DNA from: Ischnura elegans
Lineage: Eukaryota > Arthropoda > Insecta > Odonata > Coenagrionidae
Direction: 5' to 3'
Assembly: GCF_921293095.1 (NCBI RefSeq)
Contig: NC_060254.1
Location: 2,852,001 to 2,916,000 of the forward strand
DNA: 64,000 bases
The translations under genes and the position numbers were made by a program. The notes under the pieces were generated by a model. That model saw only the letters and a program-made list of their open reading frames with translations. It was not told the DNA's origin and did no database searches. Shown in pieces: positions 1-10,440 of this stretch. The first letter of the stretch is position 1. Each line of letters starts with the position of its first letter.

Positions 1-289
1 ATGGCCACAAAGAAGAAGAGACACTGGCCAAGGACTCATTTAAATATAGGACGCACAGGGAATTGAGATATTGTCCTAGATTACAAATGTATAAGTTAAA
101 CTAGGGAGCTCAGTGGATAGCAGACAAATGAGTGACTACAACTCTCTACGGAAATGGGATACCGGCATTTTGATCTTCAATTGTTTCCCAAAGAGGCGGC
201 GTATTTCAGATGCTGAAAGAGATTCGTTTTTAAACCACTGAATTTCCTATGAATACATTTATTACGTTCAAAATGCATTTTTCTTATAC

Positions 290-448
290 CTAATTGAAGA
301 CACTAGGCCATATAGGAACTTCCTGAGAATCGACGAAGGCTTGTACACTGAGCTTCTGGCCCCAGTTTCGCGTAAACTAGAGAAGAAAAATAGAGTTATC
401 CGACAATGCATTTCTACTGATAAAAAGGTAAAGATTAAAGTTCAATGA
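290..448 (+). pseudogene. PIF/Harbinger (HARBI1-like) transposase fragment
   Basis: About 52 codons are open and read ...IEDTRPYRNFLRIDEGLY, then TELLAPVSRKLEKKNRVIRQ. This matches the N-terminal part of Harbinger nucleases, where a conserved 'edp.syrnFLRMd...f.eLL..v.p.i.k.dt.mR.ai' stretch precedes the DDE nuclease domain. The frame ends at TGA (446-448) and no DDE motif follows, so only a decayed piece of a transposase of about 350 residues remains. Bases 1-289 upstream and 449-552 downstream show no further recognisable coding. The call rests on my memory of the family pattern; a profile search against DDE_Tnp_4 would settle it. Confidence 0.55.
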
Positions 449-732
449 TGTCTCGATGTTTGCTGCTTCCTGATTTCCGTTAGCGAAGATAAGTCCGCAA
501 GGCCACCAATGCTCTCAAGATATATTCGTAATCACAATTAAAGGTTTGTAAGTACGAGGTTCGTTCAATAAGTCTTTAGAACAATGTATAAAAACAAATT
601 GTATTAGGTCAATTTTTAAAATATCTTTCCTTATAGTCTTCTTTCAGCCGTATGATTTTTTTAAGCATTTTAAGCCGTCCAGAAAGGAAAATTCCGGAAT
701 CTCCTCAAAATAGGCGTTGGTTTTCGCGATGA

Positions 733-853
733 CCTCCTCCTTACATCTACATCTACATCTACATAATACTCTGCGAGCCACCTCTAGGGTGTTTGGCAGA
801 AAGTGACCAATAACCAGCATGCAATTGGATTCTCACAAGCACACCACCTGGTC
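733..853 (-). mobile_element. LINE family 1 3' tail inserted in the mariner copy
   Basis: Only the last 120 bp or so of the CR1-like LINE are present: the (CATCTA)n end, the conserved 'tgcgagccacctctaggg' block and the 'cagcatgca' region. It separates mariner blocks 2 and 3. It is a severely 5'-truncated insertion. The inner edge near 853 is approximate because the mariner sequence resumes without a clear duplication. Confidence 0.7.
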
Positions 854-1021
854 CTAACTCGTAAACCTTAGGTTGCAAAGCCATTCCTTCAAGTTATGAA
901 ATTGGAAAAAGTCACTGGAGGCCAAACCTGGTGAATACGGTGAATTTTCCAACAATCGAAACTTTAATTATGTAATTTTGGCTATTGAATCTGGACAGGT
1001 CTGCAACCGTGGATTGTCTTA

Positions 1022-1732
1022 TTCATCTACATCTACAAATTACCCTGCGAGCCACCTCTAGGGTGTTCGGCAGGGGGTGATCAATCACCAGCATGCAGCA
1101 TGCATTTGGAATCCCACATGCACACCACACCGTCCAAGAAACGTCCCGTATAATAACAAACTATACTACTATATGCTGTTAGAAATAGAATATAGAATAG
1201 AAATTCAGAAACATGCAGTAAGTTTTACATAGGTTAGTAGGCTACACTACAAGTCATGCAATCTATTTACGCGTTTTTTGCTGCCGTTATAATCTCTTAT
1301 TGATCGTGGAAAAAATGACATTCGGAATCTGTCTGTTCTGCAATCTATCTCTCTTACTTTATTTATATGATCTGATCTTCCGTAGTACGTTGGCGTCCGC
1401 AAGATATGGTTAACTTCGTCAGAAAAGACACTGCTCTTGAATTTATCTAAAAGGTTTAGTCTATTTTTCAATCTACGGTCCGACAGAGATTCCCATCCGA
1501 GTTTATGTAAGAGGTCAGTTACACTAACAAGACTATCGTAACGACCTTTCACGTACCTGACAGCTCTTCTTTGCACGCGTTCTAACTCTGTTATTAAGCC
1601 TTTTTCATGAGGGTCCCAAACACTGGCAGCGTATTCCAAATGTGATCTAACGAGGGAAAAGTAGCTAATTTCTCTCACTTTGTCGTCGCACTTTCCTAAT
1701 ATTCTTTTAACAAAACCCATTTTACGATTAAA
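1022..1732 (-). mobile_element. CR1-like LINE family 1, truncated copy 1
   Basis: A 5'-truncated non-LTR retrotransposon lying on the minus strand inside the mariner element. The 3' terminus is the (CATCTA)n tail at 1022-1040, followed inward by the conserved 3' block and a 3' UTR of about 200 bp, then the end of the reverse-transcriptase ORF. The truncation lies at about 1731, within 20 bp of the truncation points of copies 2 and 3. No target-site duplication is obvious. Confidence 0.85.
1247..1720 (-). pseudogene. LINE family 1 ORF2 C-terminus (copy 1)
   Basis: 157 codons without a stop encode the region C-terminal to the RT palm/thumb in CR1/L2/Daphne-type LINEs. Landmarks: GFVKRILG at the start, SYFSLVRSHLEYAASVWDP, the 'QRRAVRYVKGRY' stretch, LGWESLSDRR, and the terminal MSFFPRSIRDYN motif, which in this LINE group reads 'FFPRTIRDWN'. 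The catalytic RT core and the endonuclease are absent, so it cannot act alone. It is the best preserved of the three family 1 copies at the 3' end of the ORF. Confidence 0.8.
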
Positions 1733-1736
1733 TTAT

Positions 1737-2573
1737 TGAAGGAAGAAATTTTTCTGTTTCAAATGAGGGCACTTTTCTTAATTTCTGCAATCATCCGGTA
1801 CAATGACAATGGATAATACTCCCCAGTTATCGTTTTTTTCCCTTTTCCAATTTATCGATGTTGATAATTCCGCATACATTCCAAATCATCGTTGCGATGA
1901 CTTGAACATCTTTCAACATCTTCGCCTGCTTTGGAGCCCGTTTATCTTCATAATTCCATTGTTTACTTGTTATTTTGCCTCTGTAGTGTATTGATGAATT
2001 CATATTTCATCAAAAATTACGATTTGATGCGTAAAATCCTTAGGGCTGCGGAGGAAAAGCACCAAAACAGCCGTTGAGTTGACCACACGATTGAGTTTAT
2101 TCTCCAATGTGAGAAAACGCGGCAGTAACCTTGCCGATATTTTTTACACCCAAAGTTTCGTGTAAAATAAAAGCAATTATGCATTGTGATATGACTGTGG
2201 CTTTACCAATATCCCGCACTTTAATTCGTCTATCACTTAAAACCATATCGTGAATTTTGTCAGTCATTTTGGGGGGTAGACCCTTCCACAGAGCGTCCGG
2301 AACAATGCATGATTTGTTACCTCTGGGTTAGAACCAGGGTCCAGGCAGTGAATCAACGGGCATACAATGTCACCACGTCAATTCGATTGAACGCTTATGC
2401 AAGATCAGATAATAATTTTCAAGTGATAACCATGAAAAGTGAATCGTGGAACCGTAAATCATAGCAAACTTAGCAAAAAAGTATTTAAACGCGCATTTAA
2501 ATATTCATTTTAATGTGCGTTTTAACTTGTACTCATTTATTAGTATAAAGACAAACTAAAAGTCTTGATAAAA
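1737..2573. other. No host gene: mariner remnant only
   Basis: This stretch is accounted for by the 5' half of the mariner copy. Short open frames on the plus strand here (for example 1803-1994) are antisense shadows of that transposase. Confidence 0.7.
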
Positions 2574-3297
2574 TATCTACATCTACATAATACCCTGCGA
2601 GCCACCTCTAGGGTGTTTGGCAGGGGATGATCAATCACCAGCATGCAGCATGCATTTGGACTCCCACATGCACACCACACCGTCCAAAAAACGTCCCGTA
2701 TAATAACAAACTATACTACTATATGCTGTTAGAAATAGAATATAGAATAGAAATTCAGAAACATGCAGTAAGTTTTACATAGGTTAGTAGGTTACACTAC
2801 AAGTCATGCAATCTATTTACGAGGTCTATTGCTGCCGTTATAATCTCTTATTGATCGAGGAAAAAATGACATTCGGAATCTGTCTGTTCTGCAATCTATC
2901 TCTCTTATTTTATTTATATGATCTGATCTTCCGTAGTACGTTGGCGTCCGCAAGATATGGTTAACTTCGTCAGAAAAGACATTGCTCTTGAATTTATCGA
3001 AAAGGTTTAGTCTATTTTTCAATCTACGGTCCGACAGAGATTCCCATCCGAGTTTATGTAAGAGGTCAGTCACACTAACAAGACTATCGTAACGACCTTT
3101 CACATACCTGGCAGCTCTCCTTTTTCACGCGTTCTAACTCTGTTATTAAGCCTTTTTCATGAGGGTCCCAAACACTGGCAGCGTATTCCAAATGTGGTCT
3201 AACGAGGGAAAAGTAGCTAATTTCTCTCACTTTGTCGTCGCACTTTCCCAATATTCTTTTAACAAAACCCATTTTACGATTAGCTTGACCGGTTAGA
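2574..3297 (-). mobile_element. CR1-like LINE family 1, truncated copy 2
   Basis: Second 5'-truncated copy, same orientation and near-identical 3' UTR to copy 1. It abuts the right end of the mariner copy. The 3' tail begins at 2576 and the 5' break is just after the TAACCGGTCAAG sequence (minus strand), the same place as in copy 3. Immediately beyond lies a small inverted-repeat element (3313-3503). Confidence 0.85.
2813..3297 (-). pseudogene. LINE family 1 ORF2 C-terminus (copy 2, frameshifted)
   Basis: Encodes the same C-terminal region as copy 1 (TGQANRKMGFVKRILG through MSFFPRSIRDYNGSN). Copies 1 and 3 read ELERVQRRA, but this copy has an indel near 3118-3125 that shifts the frame, so translation breaks into two overlapping frames. 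Non-functional. Confidence 0.8.
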
Positions 3298-3312
3298 AGT
3301 GGAGCCTCCGGG

Positions 3313-3503
3313 AGTGGCGCACGGTCTCTGAGAACGCGCACCTGCTTTGCGGTCTACAACTTTTTTGTTAGAATACAAATACGGATATCCTTTCGTTAAT
3401 TTGTCTATCTTGGGAACTTCTTTCCTGTTGGTTAGAGAGATTTAGCCTAAAATGTATACTTTGTGCATAAAACATAGTTGCGGTCTCAGAGACCCGCGCC
3501 ACT
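3313..3503. mobile_element. Small inverted-repeat element (possible MITE)
   Basis: The ends are imperfect inverted repeats: AGTGGCGCACGGTCTCTGAG at 3313-3332 and, read on the minus strand from 3503, AGTGGCGCGGGTCTCTGAGA. The 150 bp between them have no coding. The size and ends suit a non-autonomous DNA transposon, but I see no clear target-site duplication and cannot assign a superfamily. Confidence 0.4.
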
Positions 3504-4504
3504 TCTTATGCCATTATTCGACTGCCTGACGCCGTAACTGACATAGAGCTCTTTCTCCGTTTCATTACTTTGTATCCATTTGATTACGGCAGGCATGTGT
3601 TCTTCTGTGCGCTTTACGAGGCTTGTTAGTCATTCCACGGTGGGTTTTCATTGAATACACACGCTATACGAGAGTAGCGCCCTCATCAGGTGCCCGCTGA
3701 ATTGACTTTTGCTGTGTCGCCCATCATTCAATATGAGTAGGTACTGAATAATTATCATGAAAGTCATTACATAGAAGTCATAGGTTTTCATGATCAAAAA
3801 TACTTAGCAAAAAACCTGAGACTTCATCACAGCTATTTAACGCTCTTACCTCTCCTTTATGACACGAATTACTAGTGTATGAAAATTGAAGATTGACATA
3901 GTTTAGAAGTGGTAACCATGGGACCTCGGCCTAGGAACCACGAACAATGGAACAGCGTACTAAAGGCAAGCATGTGGCGCACAAACAACTTCATCGATAA
4001 TTCAGAACTAGGCTTGAACTTCTGAGCAATGAAAGAGGCAATGAAAGGGGCACGCGCTTGAGTCCAGCCTTACGCTGACAGATAATAGACATTGTGGGGG
4101 CGGAAACACAATCAATCGCCTAAATAGCTGGGCTGGAAAATTTGTCCCGGAATACTGTTTATTACTGGGTAAGGCATAAGTATCAAGGAAGGCGACGAGT
4201 CACTGATAGACAGGCAAGGAAGCGGCAGACATCGAGCCACCTACTTCTTCGAGTATATAAGGATTCGCTATTTGATCGATGATAATCATTTGTGTCGGTA
4301 GAGTAGTTGCCTTCAGGGGCGGGAGGGGCACAAGTGTCTGACAGGTCTTCTCGTACTTGAAATAGACAATTACTGTAGAAAATATTTTCTTCATTTTGAT
4401 ATGAAAGTTATTAATTTCAAATTAAACGATTAAGGCTCCGTAAATGACAAAATAAAATGAACGTAATGATAACCGTAATAATAACTTGTCTAATTTTTAA
4501 GCGT
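3504..4504. other. No supported gene
   Basis: About 1 kb of mixed-composition DNA without a convincing coding region. The short open frame at 4200-4394 has no recognisable motif or coding bias. Confidence 0.5.
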
Positions 4505-5136
4505 CTGAGGGTGGGGGGGGGGGGCATGCCCACCCTCAAAATCCGCCTATGGTTGCCTTATCTAGGGAGGCAATTTGGATCCAGATACGCAGCAGTTAGA
4601 TGGAGCTTAGTATGCAAATCTACAAATCTGCGCTTTGGCCATTCCTAACAGACCGACGAAAACATTCGAGACTGTTATTCAGCGGGCATATACATTTTAT
4701 GTAGCGAATAAGGTTTCTGGGAATTCGCAATTTTTCCTGATGAGAAAACGTTTCGCAGCATATAATAAGGAAGAATAGAATTGTGGAAGATGAGGGATAC
4801 ATGGTTTGAAACAGTGGCGTAACTAGGAATATGCTTAGGGTGGGGGGGAATGAGGGGGGTTTGTGGGGGCTACCCCCTCCCCCCCCCAGGAAACGGGGAT
4901 TTCAGGAAAGGTTTTGAAAATTAACATGCCTGAAAATGCATTTCACATCATTTTGGCACTTAAAATTTAACTGTGTTATCTCCCTTTCATTGACCGGATG
5001 AAGCCTGCTGCAATGCCGGCGAAACTGTCGTCTGCAGAGATTAATCTACGCGGTAGTAACCCCGAAAATCAGTCTGCTGAATCCTCACCACACCACAAAA
5101 GCCTACACAAGGATCTGTAGTTAGAGTTGATGGGAT
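4505..5136. other. G-rich repeat scraps with hAT-like ends
   Basis: Two pieces look like ends of hAT-type MITEs: a G-run followed by 'atccgcctatgg' at 4512-4555, and 'acagtggcgtaactagg' plus G-runs at 4813-4900. 'CAGTGGCG' starts are common for hAT elements in animal genomes. Neither piece has a matching second end here, so they are listed as fragments. No gene is supported in the remainder. Confidence 0.35.
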
Positions 5137-5238
5137 TCTACATCTACATCTACATAATACCCCGCAAGCCGCCTAAAAGGCGTGTGGCAGGGGGTGTTAG
5201 GACACGAGCTGTTTACAGCTAAAAAAATATGAAGTGCT

Positions 5239-5679
5239 CTAACGAAGTTGGGACTTGCGTTTATAAAAGTCCTTTATGGTTCGGGGGAAAATTGAATTCC
5301 CTTGTCTATCCGTTCGGCAAAACATCTCTCTTAATTTATCGCTTCTATCGGACCTGGAAATATAGTGTGGCTCTAATATTATGTTCTCTGTGTCGCTCTT
5401 AAAGATATCCATTCTCAATTGTTCCAGCAATATAAGCCTAGCGCGCAGCCTCGGAGTCTCCAGCGGCACCCAGCCTAATTCGCTTAACATCTGGGTAGCA
5501 CTGTCTGCACGCCCGTAGCAGTTTTTGAAGACACGCGCAGCCTTCCTTTGTATTTTATTCAGTTCGCGGGTTAAATATTTTTGCACCGGATCCCATACGC
5601 TCGCTCCATATTCAAGGTGCGGTCGGACGAGTGCGAAATAGCACCTTTCTTTTACTTTCTCATCCGAAAATCTTCCCAC
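5239..5679 (-). pseudogene. LINE family 2 ORF2 C-terminal region
   Basis: 146 codons: RCYFALVRPHLEYGASVWDP, 'NKIQRKAARVFKNCYG', LGWVPLETPRLRAR and NSIFPRTIKDFYKRK. It follows the RT core and corresponds to family 1 ORF ends at roughly 40 percent identity by eye. It is in a different frame from the RT core, with a frame break between 5679 and 5877. Confidence 0.75.
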
Positions 5680-5876
5680 AATACGCTTTACGAATCCTAA
5701 TTTCTTCAGGACTATGTCGCAAATATTCTTTATATGTGTTCCCTACGTGAGGTTCGGGGTTATCGTAACTTCACTTCACTTCACTTTGTCTGTTGCCTTT
5801 ATGTTAATACCATGCACAGCATAAACATGGTTTGAGTTGGACAAACTCCGCAAGAAATGTGCCGTCATGCATTTGC

Positions 5877-6359
5877 TCAGATTAAGTTAATGGTAGTCCG
5901 ATGATAGAATTTCATAGAGTGATCACTAATTTCGCGATAGATGACAGGGTCGTCAGCAAATAAACGTATTTTACTGCTAATGCGGGAGCAGAGATCATTA
6001 ATGTACATAATTGACAACAGGGGGCCTATTACGCTTCCTTGTGGAACTCCTAATGTAACTTTTACAACATCAGAGCTAATTCCGTCAAGAACTACTTTTT
6101 GTTTACGATCACTGAGAAAGTCGCGCATCCAGTTTACAACTGTTTCGTTTAATCCGCATGACTGTAATTTGTATAAAAGTATGTTGTGAGGTACAGTGTC
6201 GAAAGCTTTCTTAAAATCTAGAAATAGTGCGTTAACTTGTCGTTTCCATTCACCTGATTTTATAACGTCGTGAAGAAAGAGCGCGAGCTGTGTTTCGCAT
6301 GAGTCCCCACTCTTTGCTCCACAAATGAACGTTGTTGAAGTCCGATGATAGAATTTCAT
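5877..6359 (-). pseudogene. LINE family 2 reverse transcriptase core (fragment)
   Basis: RT landmarks in order: SCETQL (block before motif A), FLDFKKAFDTV (motif A, catalytic Asp), GVPQGSVIGPLL (motif B') and LFADDPVIY (motif C with the FADD catalytic pair). The usual segment between 'VTPIF' and 'GFR.g.SCETQL' is missing, and the first codons of this frame (MKFYHRT) belong to the 53-bp duplicated patch. Catalytic residues are present but the ORF is broken. Confidence 0.8.
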
Positions 6360-6369
6360 AGAGTGATCA

Positions 6370-6867
6370 CTAATTTCGCGATAGATGACAGTACATGTAT
6401 GTGAATATGGGTGTAACGCTTGCAGATCTCCAGTCTAGCGGTAACTTTCCTTCAGATAGTGACTTCTTGAATATGATCTCTAAGTAAGGTGCGATCTGTG
6501 GAGCTAACTCCTTGAGGACACGCGCGGGTATTCCCTCCGGACCCGGAGATTTACTATTCTTAATCGATTGTAGTTGTTTAGTTATCCCATCACGCTGTAT
6601 AAATATTTCTTCCATCGATTCCTCAGTATATGGGATGTCTAAATTAAATTGATTATCGTCAGTAGTGTGTACACTTTCGAAGTGGGAATTTAAAGTGTTA
6701 GCTTTGTCAATATTTTCGGTGACAAGTTTACCATCTTTATCAAATAACGAATCTACGGTTGAATGTTTTCCCTGAAGCTCTCTCGTGTACGACCAAAAGG
6801 ATTTCGGATTTTCTTCGAGTAATTCACCGAGTACTTTTTTCTTAAACTTTCGCATTGCAGTTCGCAT
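6370..6867 (-). pseudogene. LINE family 2 endonuclease-RT linker and RT fingers
   Basis: 165 codons: NPKSFWSYTREL, 'KSPGPEGIPARVLKELAPQI' and LPLDWRSASVTPIF. This is the standard region ahead of RT motif A in CR1-like LINEs. The frame then runs into the copied patch (TYMYCHLSRN) and ends, marking the deletion junction. Confidence 0.8.
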
Positions 6868-7269
6868 TGATTTCTTGGTTATTGAGCGTTGTGCAGCGTT
6901 ACTTTCTTTAGCTTTAAGTTCCTTCGATTTATTAATGTCTTAATGGACTTTCCTTAGACGTTGTATAGTTTTCTCTGTTTCCTAAGTTACCTTCTGACAT
7001 CGTTGTTGTACCAGCGAGATTCTTTATTATCATAATTCAGTTTTTGTGGAATACGTTCGTTGATTCCTTGGCGCAAAATTTCTAAGAAGTGTTTCCATGT
7101 TACATCTATCTTTGGTCCTTTGATGTAACTACGAATTTTTTGTAGGAGTCATTAAGCATCTCGCCAAATTTAGTGAAGTTGCATATATCAAATAAGAAAA
7201 TATTGCGTTTTAGTTTTACGGCTAATACTAGATCAATTTTTAACGTTGCAAGGATTACTCTGTGATCGC

Positions 7270-7515
7270 TTATACCGTGTCAGTAATATCGACTTGTTTT
7301 ATCAACTTAGGATGGTTTACTGCTAAAAGGTCTAATATCTTATTTTCTCTCGTAGGCTTGTCAACTACTTGTGGATATAGGAGTTTTTCTATTTGCTGGA
7401 AATAAAATTGCATAATGTGTATTGTCCTGATTATTTCATGACGAATTATAGTCCATTTCTTTGCAGCTAGCAAGTAAATGTAAGCGAAAAGGGAAATGCC
7501 TACAAGGAGTGGCAA
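7270..7515 (-). pseudogene. LINE family 2 endonuclease C-terminal end
   Basis: Contains LYPQVVDKPTRENKILDLLA followed by VNHPKLIKQVDITD, the typical end of apurinic-like endonuclease domains of CR1-type LINEs ('vv..pTR....LDLv.tn'), ahead of the SDH motif, which is lost at a frameshift near 7275. The N-terminal half of the domain is not present. Confidence 0.65.
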
Positions 7516-8228
7516 ATAGTTTCGCTATGTGTGGTTCAAGGCAGGGTGGCGGACGCCAGTCCAGTCAAAGCCACGATTGGGGTTGGGACGGTGTTTTCAT
7601 TCGTTTGTACGCTTACAAGTTCTGTTTGATTGCATTACTTATCCTATATGTATAATACTGGGGTTGCTAGTTATGTTTTTCCATTCTCATCACGCATACA
7701 CCCATGAAAACAAATATCGGAAGAGCAAAAAACATGCAATATATCATCAATGAATACGCGGCCGTTTGTACAAGAATATCTGCATCTCAGACACAAATGC
7801 TTCGGCAGTACTCATAAATGTATCATTTCTCTATGTTAAAGCATAATTTTTGTGTACAGCAATAAAAAAATATATCTGCGATGGATTCAAATACAATTAT
7901 CCATTATCAAGTAAAAATTTCGATGCATTTTGCTGAATCAATTTCTTTTGTTTGATTGTTTTACGAATTTTCCGCGCTGCGGAGGAGTCGGATGCTGTGT
8001 TGCCAAGCGTAACCTAACGGGTTGAACACGAAGCTACCGAGTAACGGCTGCCGAGCTGGCTAAGTAATAGTAGCGTACTAAGTTGGTAGCTAGCTCTTAG
8101 TAGCTCACTTAATAGAATCCATGAATACCATACCTTAGTAGGCGACTTAAAGGTCTAAGTAGCTGACTAAGTTAGTCGCCATACTAGCGTGTTTTAGCGG
8201 AGATCTATGAATACGGCCGTTTGATAGT
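7431..8228. other. No gene; possible MITE with AGTTAGTCGCC-type repeats
   Basis: No coding is supported. From about 8040 to 8220 short motifs of the type 'taagttagtcgc' and 'tagtagc' recur, ending in ATGAATACGGCCGTTTG. A similar 17-base sequence (TGAATACGCGGCCGTTTG) lies at 7751-7768, and a related sequence (read on minus: TTAGTCGCTGATTAG, then ATGAATACG) at 39815-39850. These look like pieces of one non-autonomous element family; the boundaries are uncertain. Confidence 0.35.
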
Positions 8229-8362
8229 ATAATTTGTTAGTATACTTGACGTTTTTTGGACTGCGTGGTGTGCATGTGGGAGTCCAATTGCATGCTGCAG
8301 ATTGATCACCCCCTGCGCCAAACACCCTAGAGGTGGCTCGCAGGGTATTATGTAGATGTGTA
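8229..8362 (+). mobile_element. LINE family 1 3' tail
   Basis: A 5'-truncated family 1 insertion of about 130 bp on the plus strand, ending 'ggtggctcgcagggtatt' and one (ATGTAG) unit. No coding. Confidence 0.75.
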
Positions 8363-9085
8363 AATACTTACGAAATCGACCTCAGTTACTACCTTTCGGT
8401 GTCTACGGGAGCTCAAGCACCCCATACACCACGCGGTGGTTCGATGCGGGAAGATATATGCGAGCGTGACTAATGTAAATGACATTGCGGTTACTCACCA
8501 AACTTTTAGGGGCGGAGGAGATAATTGAGCGCGTCATTGAGCATGCCGTGGAAAATAGTGAGGAAGGGTTGATTGTTGGTGGGGAGGGTTGTTGTTGACT
8601 TGGGAGGGTCTGCTTCTTGTCCGGTGGGGGTGAAGATAGGATCAAGGGATTTGTAGACAGGGAGGGAGGTTTTGCGGCGGGTGGGGTGGGGGGGGGGGGT
8701 TTGCTGCCGCAGGGGATGTGTCCTTGATTAGGGAAGACCTTTGTCGAAAGCCTGCGTGAGTGAGGATTGCAGACGAGACCGAGACCCCATTTTCCGAGAC
8801 CCCGCTCGCTCTTGCCTCACGCTGGGCTGGACAAAAGACTGTCGCCCGCGCGTCCTCCCCTTCACTTTCCATCCAATGGTGCCTTCAGCGTTTACCATTC
8901 ATATATTGCGCGAGTCGAGGTCCCCAAATCTGAAGTGTTGCATCTCGGTATTACCCAACCGATCGCCCTGAAATTAACTGAAAGTGAAAGGGAAATTGTT
9001 TAGGAGTTTCCTCTATATAGTCACAAAGCCATCATTAAATACCATACCATACCATTAAAGACCAAATAAACATATTCGAGAAATA
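8363..9085. other. No supported gene (G/C-run rich)
   Basis: Moderately GC-rich with a G-run at 8685-8698. The overlapping open frames on both strands (8403-9003) are low-complexity products and show no domain. Confidence 0.5.
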
Positions 9086-9806
9086 ACCGGTCAAGCTAAT
9101 CGTAAAATGGGTTTTGTTAAAAGAATATTAGGAAAGTGCGACGACAAAGTGAGAGAAATTAGCTACTTTTCCCTCGTTAGACCACATTTGGAATACGCTG
9201 CCAGTGTTTGGGACCCTCATGAAAAAGGCTTAATAACAGAGTTAGAACGCGTGCAAAGAAGAGCTGCCAGGTATGTGAAAGGTCGTTACGATAGTCTTGT
9301 TAGTGTAACTGACCTCTTACATAAACTCGGATGGGAATCTCTGTCGGACCGTAGATTGAAAAATAGACTAAACCTTTTAGATAAATTCAAGAGCAGTGTC
9401 TTTTCTGACGAAGTTAACCATATTTTGCGGACGCCAACTTACTACGGAAGATGAGATCATATAAATAAAATAAGAGAGATAGATTGTAGAACAGACAGAT
9501 TCCGAATGTCATTTTTTCCACGATCAATAAGAGATTATAACGGCAGCAATAGAACTCGTAAATAGATTGCATGACTTGTAGTGTAGCCTACTAACCTATG
9601 TAAAACTTAATGCATGTTTCTGAATTTCTATTCCATATTCTATTTCTAACAGCATATAGTAGTGTGGTTTGTTATTATACGGGACGTTTTTTGGACGGTG
9701 TGGTGTGCATGTGGGAGTCCAAATGCATGCTGCATGCTGGTGATTGATCACCCCCTGCCAAACACCCTAGAGGTGGCTCGCAGGGTATTATGTAGATGTA
9801 GATTAC
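9086..9806 (+). mobile_element. CR1-like LINE family 1, truncated copy 3
   Basis: Third long family 1 copy, on the plus strand, about 720 bp. It starts at TAACCGGTCAAGCTAATCG, the same truncation point as copy 2, and ends with (ATGTAG)n at 9798-9806. The 3' UTR is nearly identical to copies 1 and 2. Confidence 0.85.
9107..9565 (+). pseudogene. LINE family 1 ORF2 C-terminus (copy 3, one nonsense codon)
   Basis: Same region as copies 1 and 2, from MGFVKRILGKCDD. A TGA at 9452-9454 replaces the serine codon of the YYGRSDH motif; the frame then continues unbroken to the FFPRSIRDYN end and a TAG at 9563-9565. Apart from that stop it closely matches copy 1. Confidence 0.8.
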
Positions 9807-10057
9807 ACTCACAATTGAATTATTCGGCTTTGCAGGAAAAAGGGCACGGATTTGACGCCCAGAAAACGGTAGCTACACTTTGAACACCGTTTTTTTCAAG
9901 AACTTCTCCATGTAATGACACGAGTTTTCATACAGTGTAGGAACATGTAAGCGGGGCCGTCAGTGCTTTTAAATTTCCTGTTTTTTTTTTGAATGGCGAT
10001 AATAGCGGAGTTTTCTTAAGCAACAATTCTTGATTATAATACTATTATTAAAAAGTT

Positions 10058-10440
10058 CTACATCTTCATCTACATCTACATAATAGCCTGCGAGCCACCT
10101 CTAGGGTGTTTGGCAGGGGGTGAAAAAACATCAACATGCAGCATGCAAGAGGACCGCCACATGCACACCACACAGTCAAAGAAATATTACGCACACTAGA
10201 AAAATATACATGCTTATTCATAAAAAACTTGCTAATGGTTAGTAATTCCTAGAGCAAATACATGCAAGGTTAGAACTATGAAAAAACAAGCAATGAGTGA
10301 TCCTAGCGAGCGACGCCATTAATCCTATCAATTGAAACAACGTTGCTATCCTTAATAGTACGAGGGAAGAATGACATTTTAAATCTCTCTGTAGCATTCA
10401 TACTTAGCCGTCGCGTTTTCGCGCACTTGAAATATATCCC
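10058..10440 (-). mobile_element. CR1-like LINE, family 1 relative (subfamily 3), 3' end
   Basis: Tail with (CATCTA)n, the conserved block (tgcgagccacctctaggg) and a more diverged 3' UTR. Further in, the minus strand encodes RRLSMNATERFKMSFFPRTI followed by KDSN, the terminal motif of this LINE group. A 32-bp stretch of this coding end recurs exactly at about 16230-16262. Confidence 0.7.

Larger units (their letters stand above)
553..2573 (-). mobile_element. Degenerate mariner transposon, cut into three by LINE insertions
   Basis: On the minus strand the order of a mariner transposase can be followed through three separated blocks. Block 1 (about 2265-1740) has KIHDMVLSDRR, then SKQWNYEDKRAPKQAKM and GIINIDKLEKGK. 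Block 2 (about 1020-855) has PYSPGLASSDFFQF and LKEWL. Block 3 (about 732-560) has EEVIAKTNAYFEEIPE followed by FLDGL. These are D,D34D mariner (Tc1/mariner superfamily) landmarks in the right order, with many stops and shifts. The left end reads ACGAGGTTCGTTCAATAAGT and a diverged inverted partner (CTAAAAGTCTTGATAAA) lies near 2557-2573, cut by the next LINE copy. The element is inactive. Confidence 0.7.
5137..7430 (-). mobile_element. CR1-like LINE family 2, long partial copy
   Basis: A second LINE family, sharing with family 1 the (CATCTA)n terminus and a related 3' block (here 'ccccgcaagccgcctaaaagg'). On the minus strand it keeps the end of the endonuclease domain (about 7515-7270), the linker and RT fingers (6867-6370), the RT core (6345-5877) and the C-terminal FPRTIKDF region (5679-5239). 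It is truncated inside the endonuclease, near 7430-7515. Several frameshifts separate the blocks. An internal deletion is filled by a 53-bp patch copied from elsewhere in the same element (see findings). Confidence 0.85.

Noticed and set aside
7751-8222. Long target-site duplication (TGAATACG-GGCCGTTTG at both sides)
   Set aside because: Seventeen bases with an indel is too long and imperfect for a simple duplication; more likely two copies of one repeat end, so reported only as a possible MITE.
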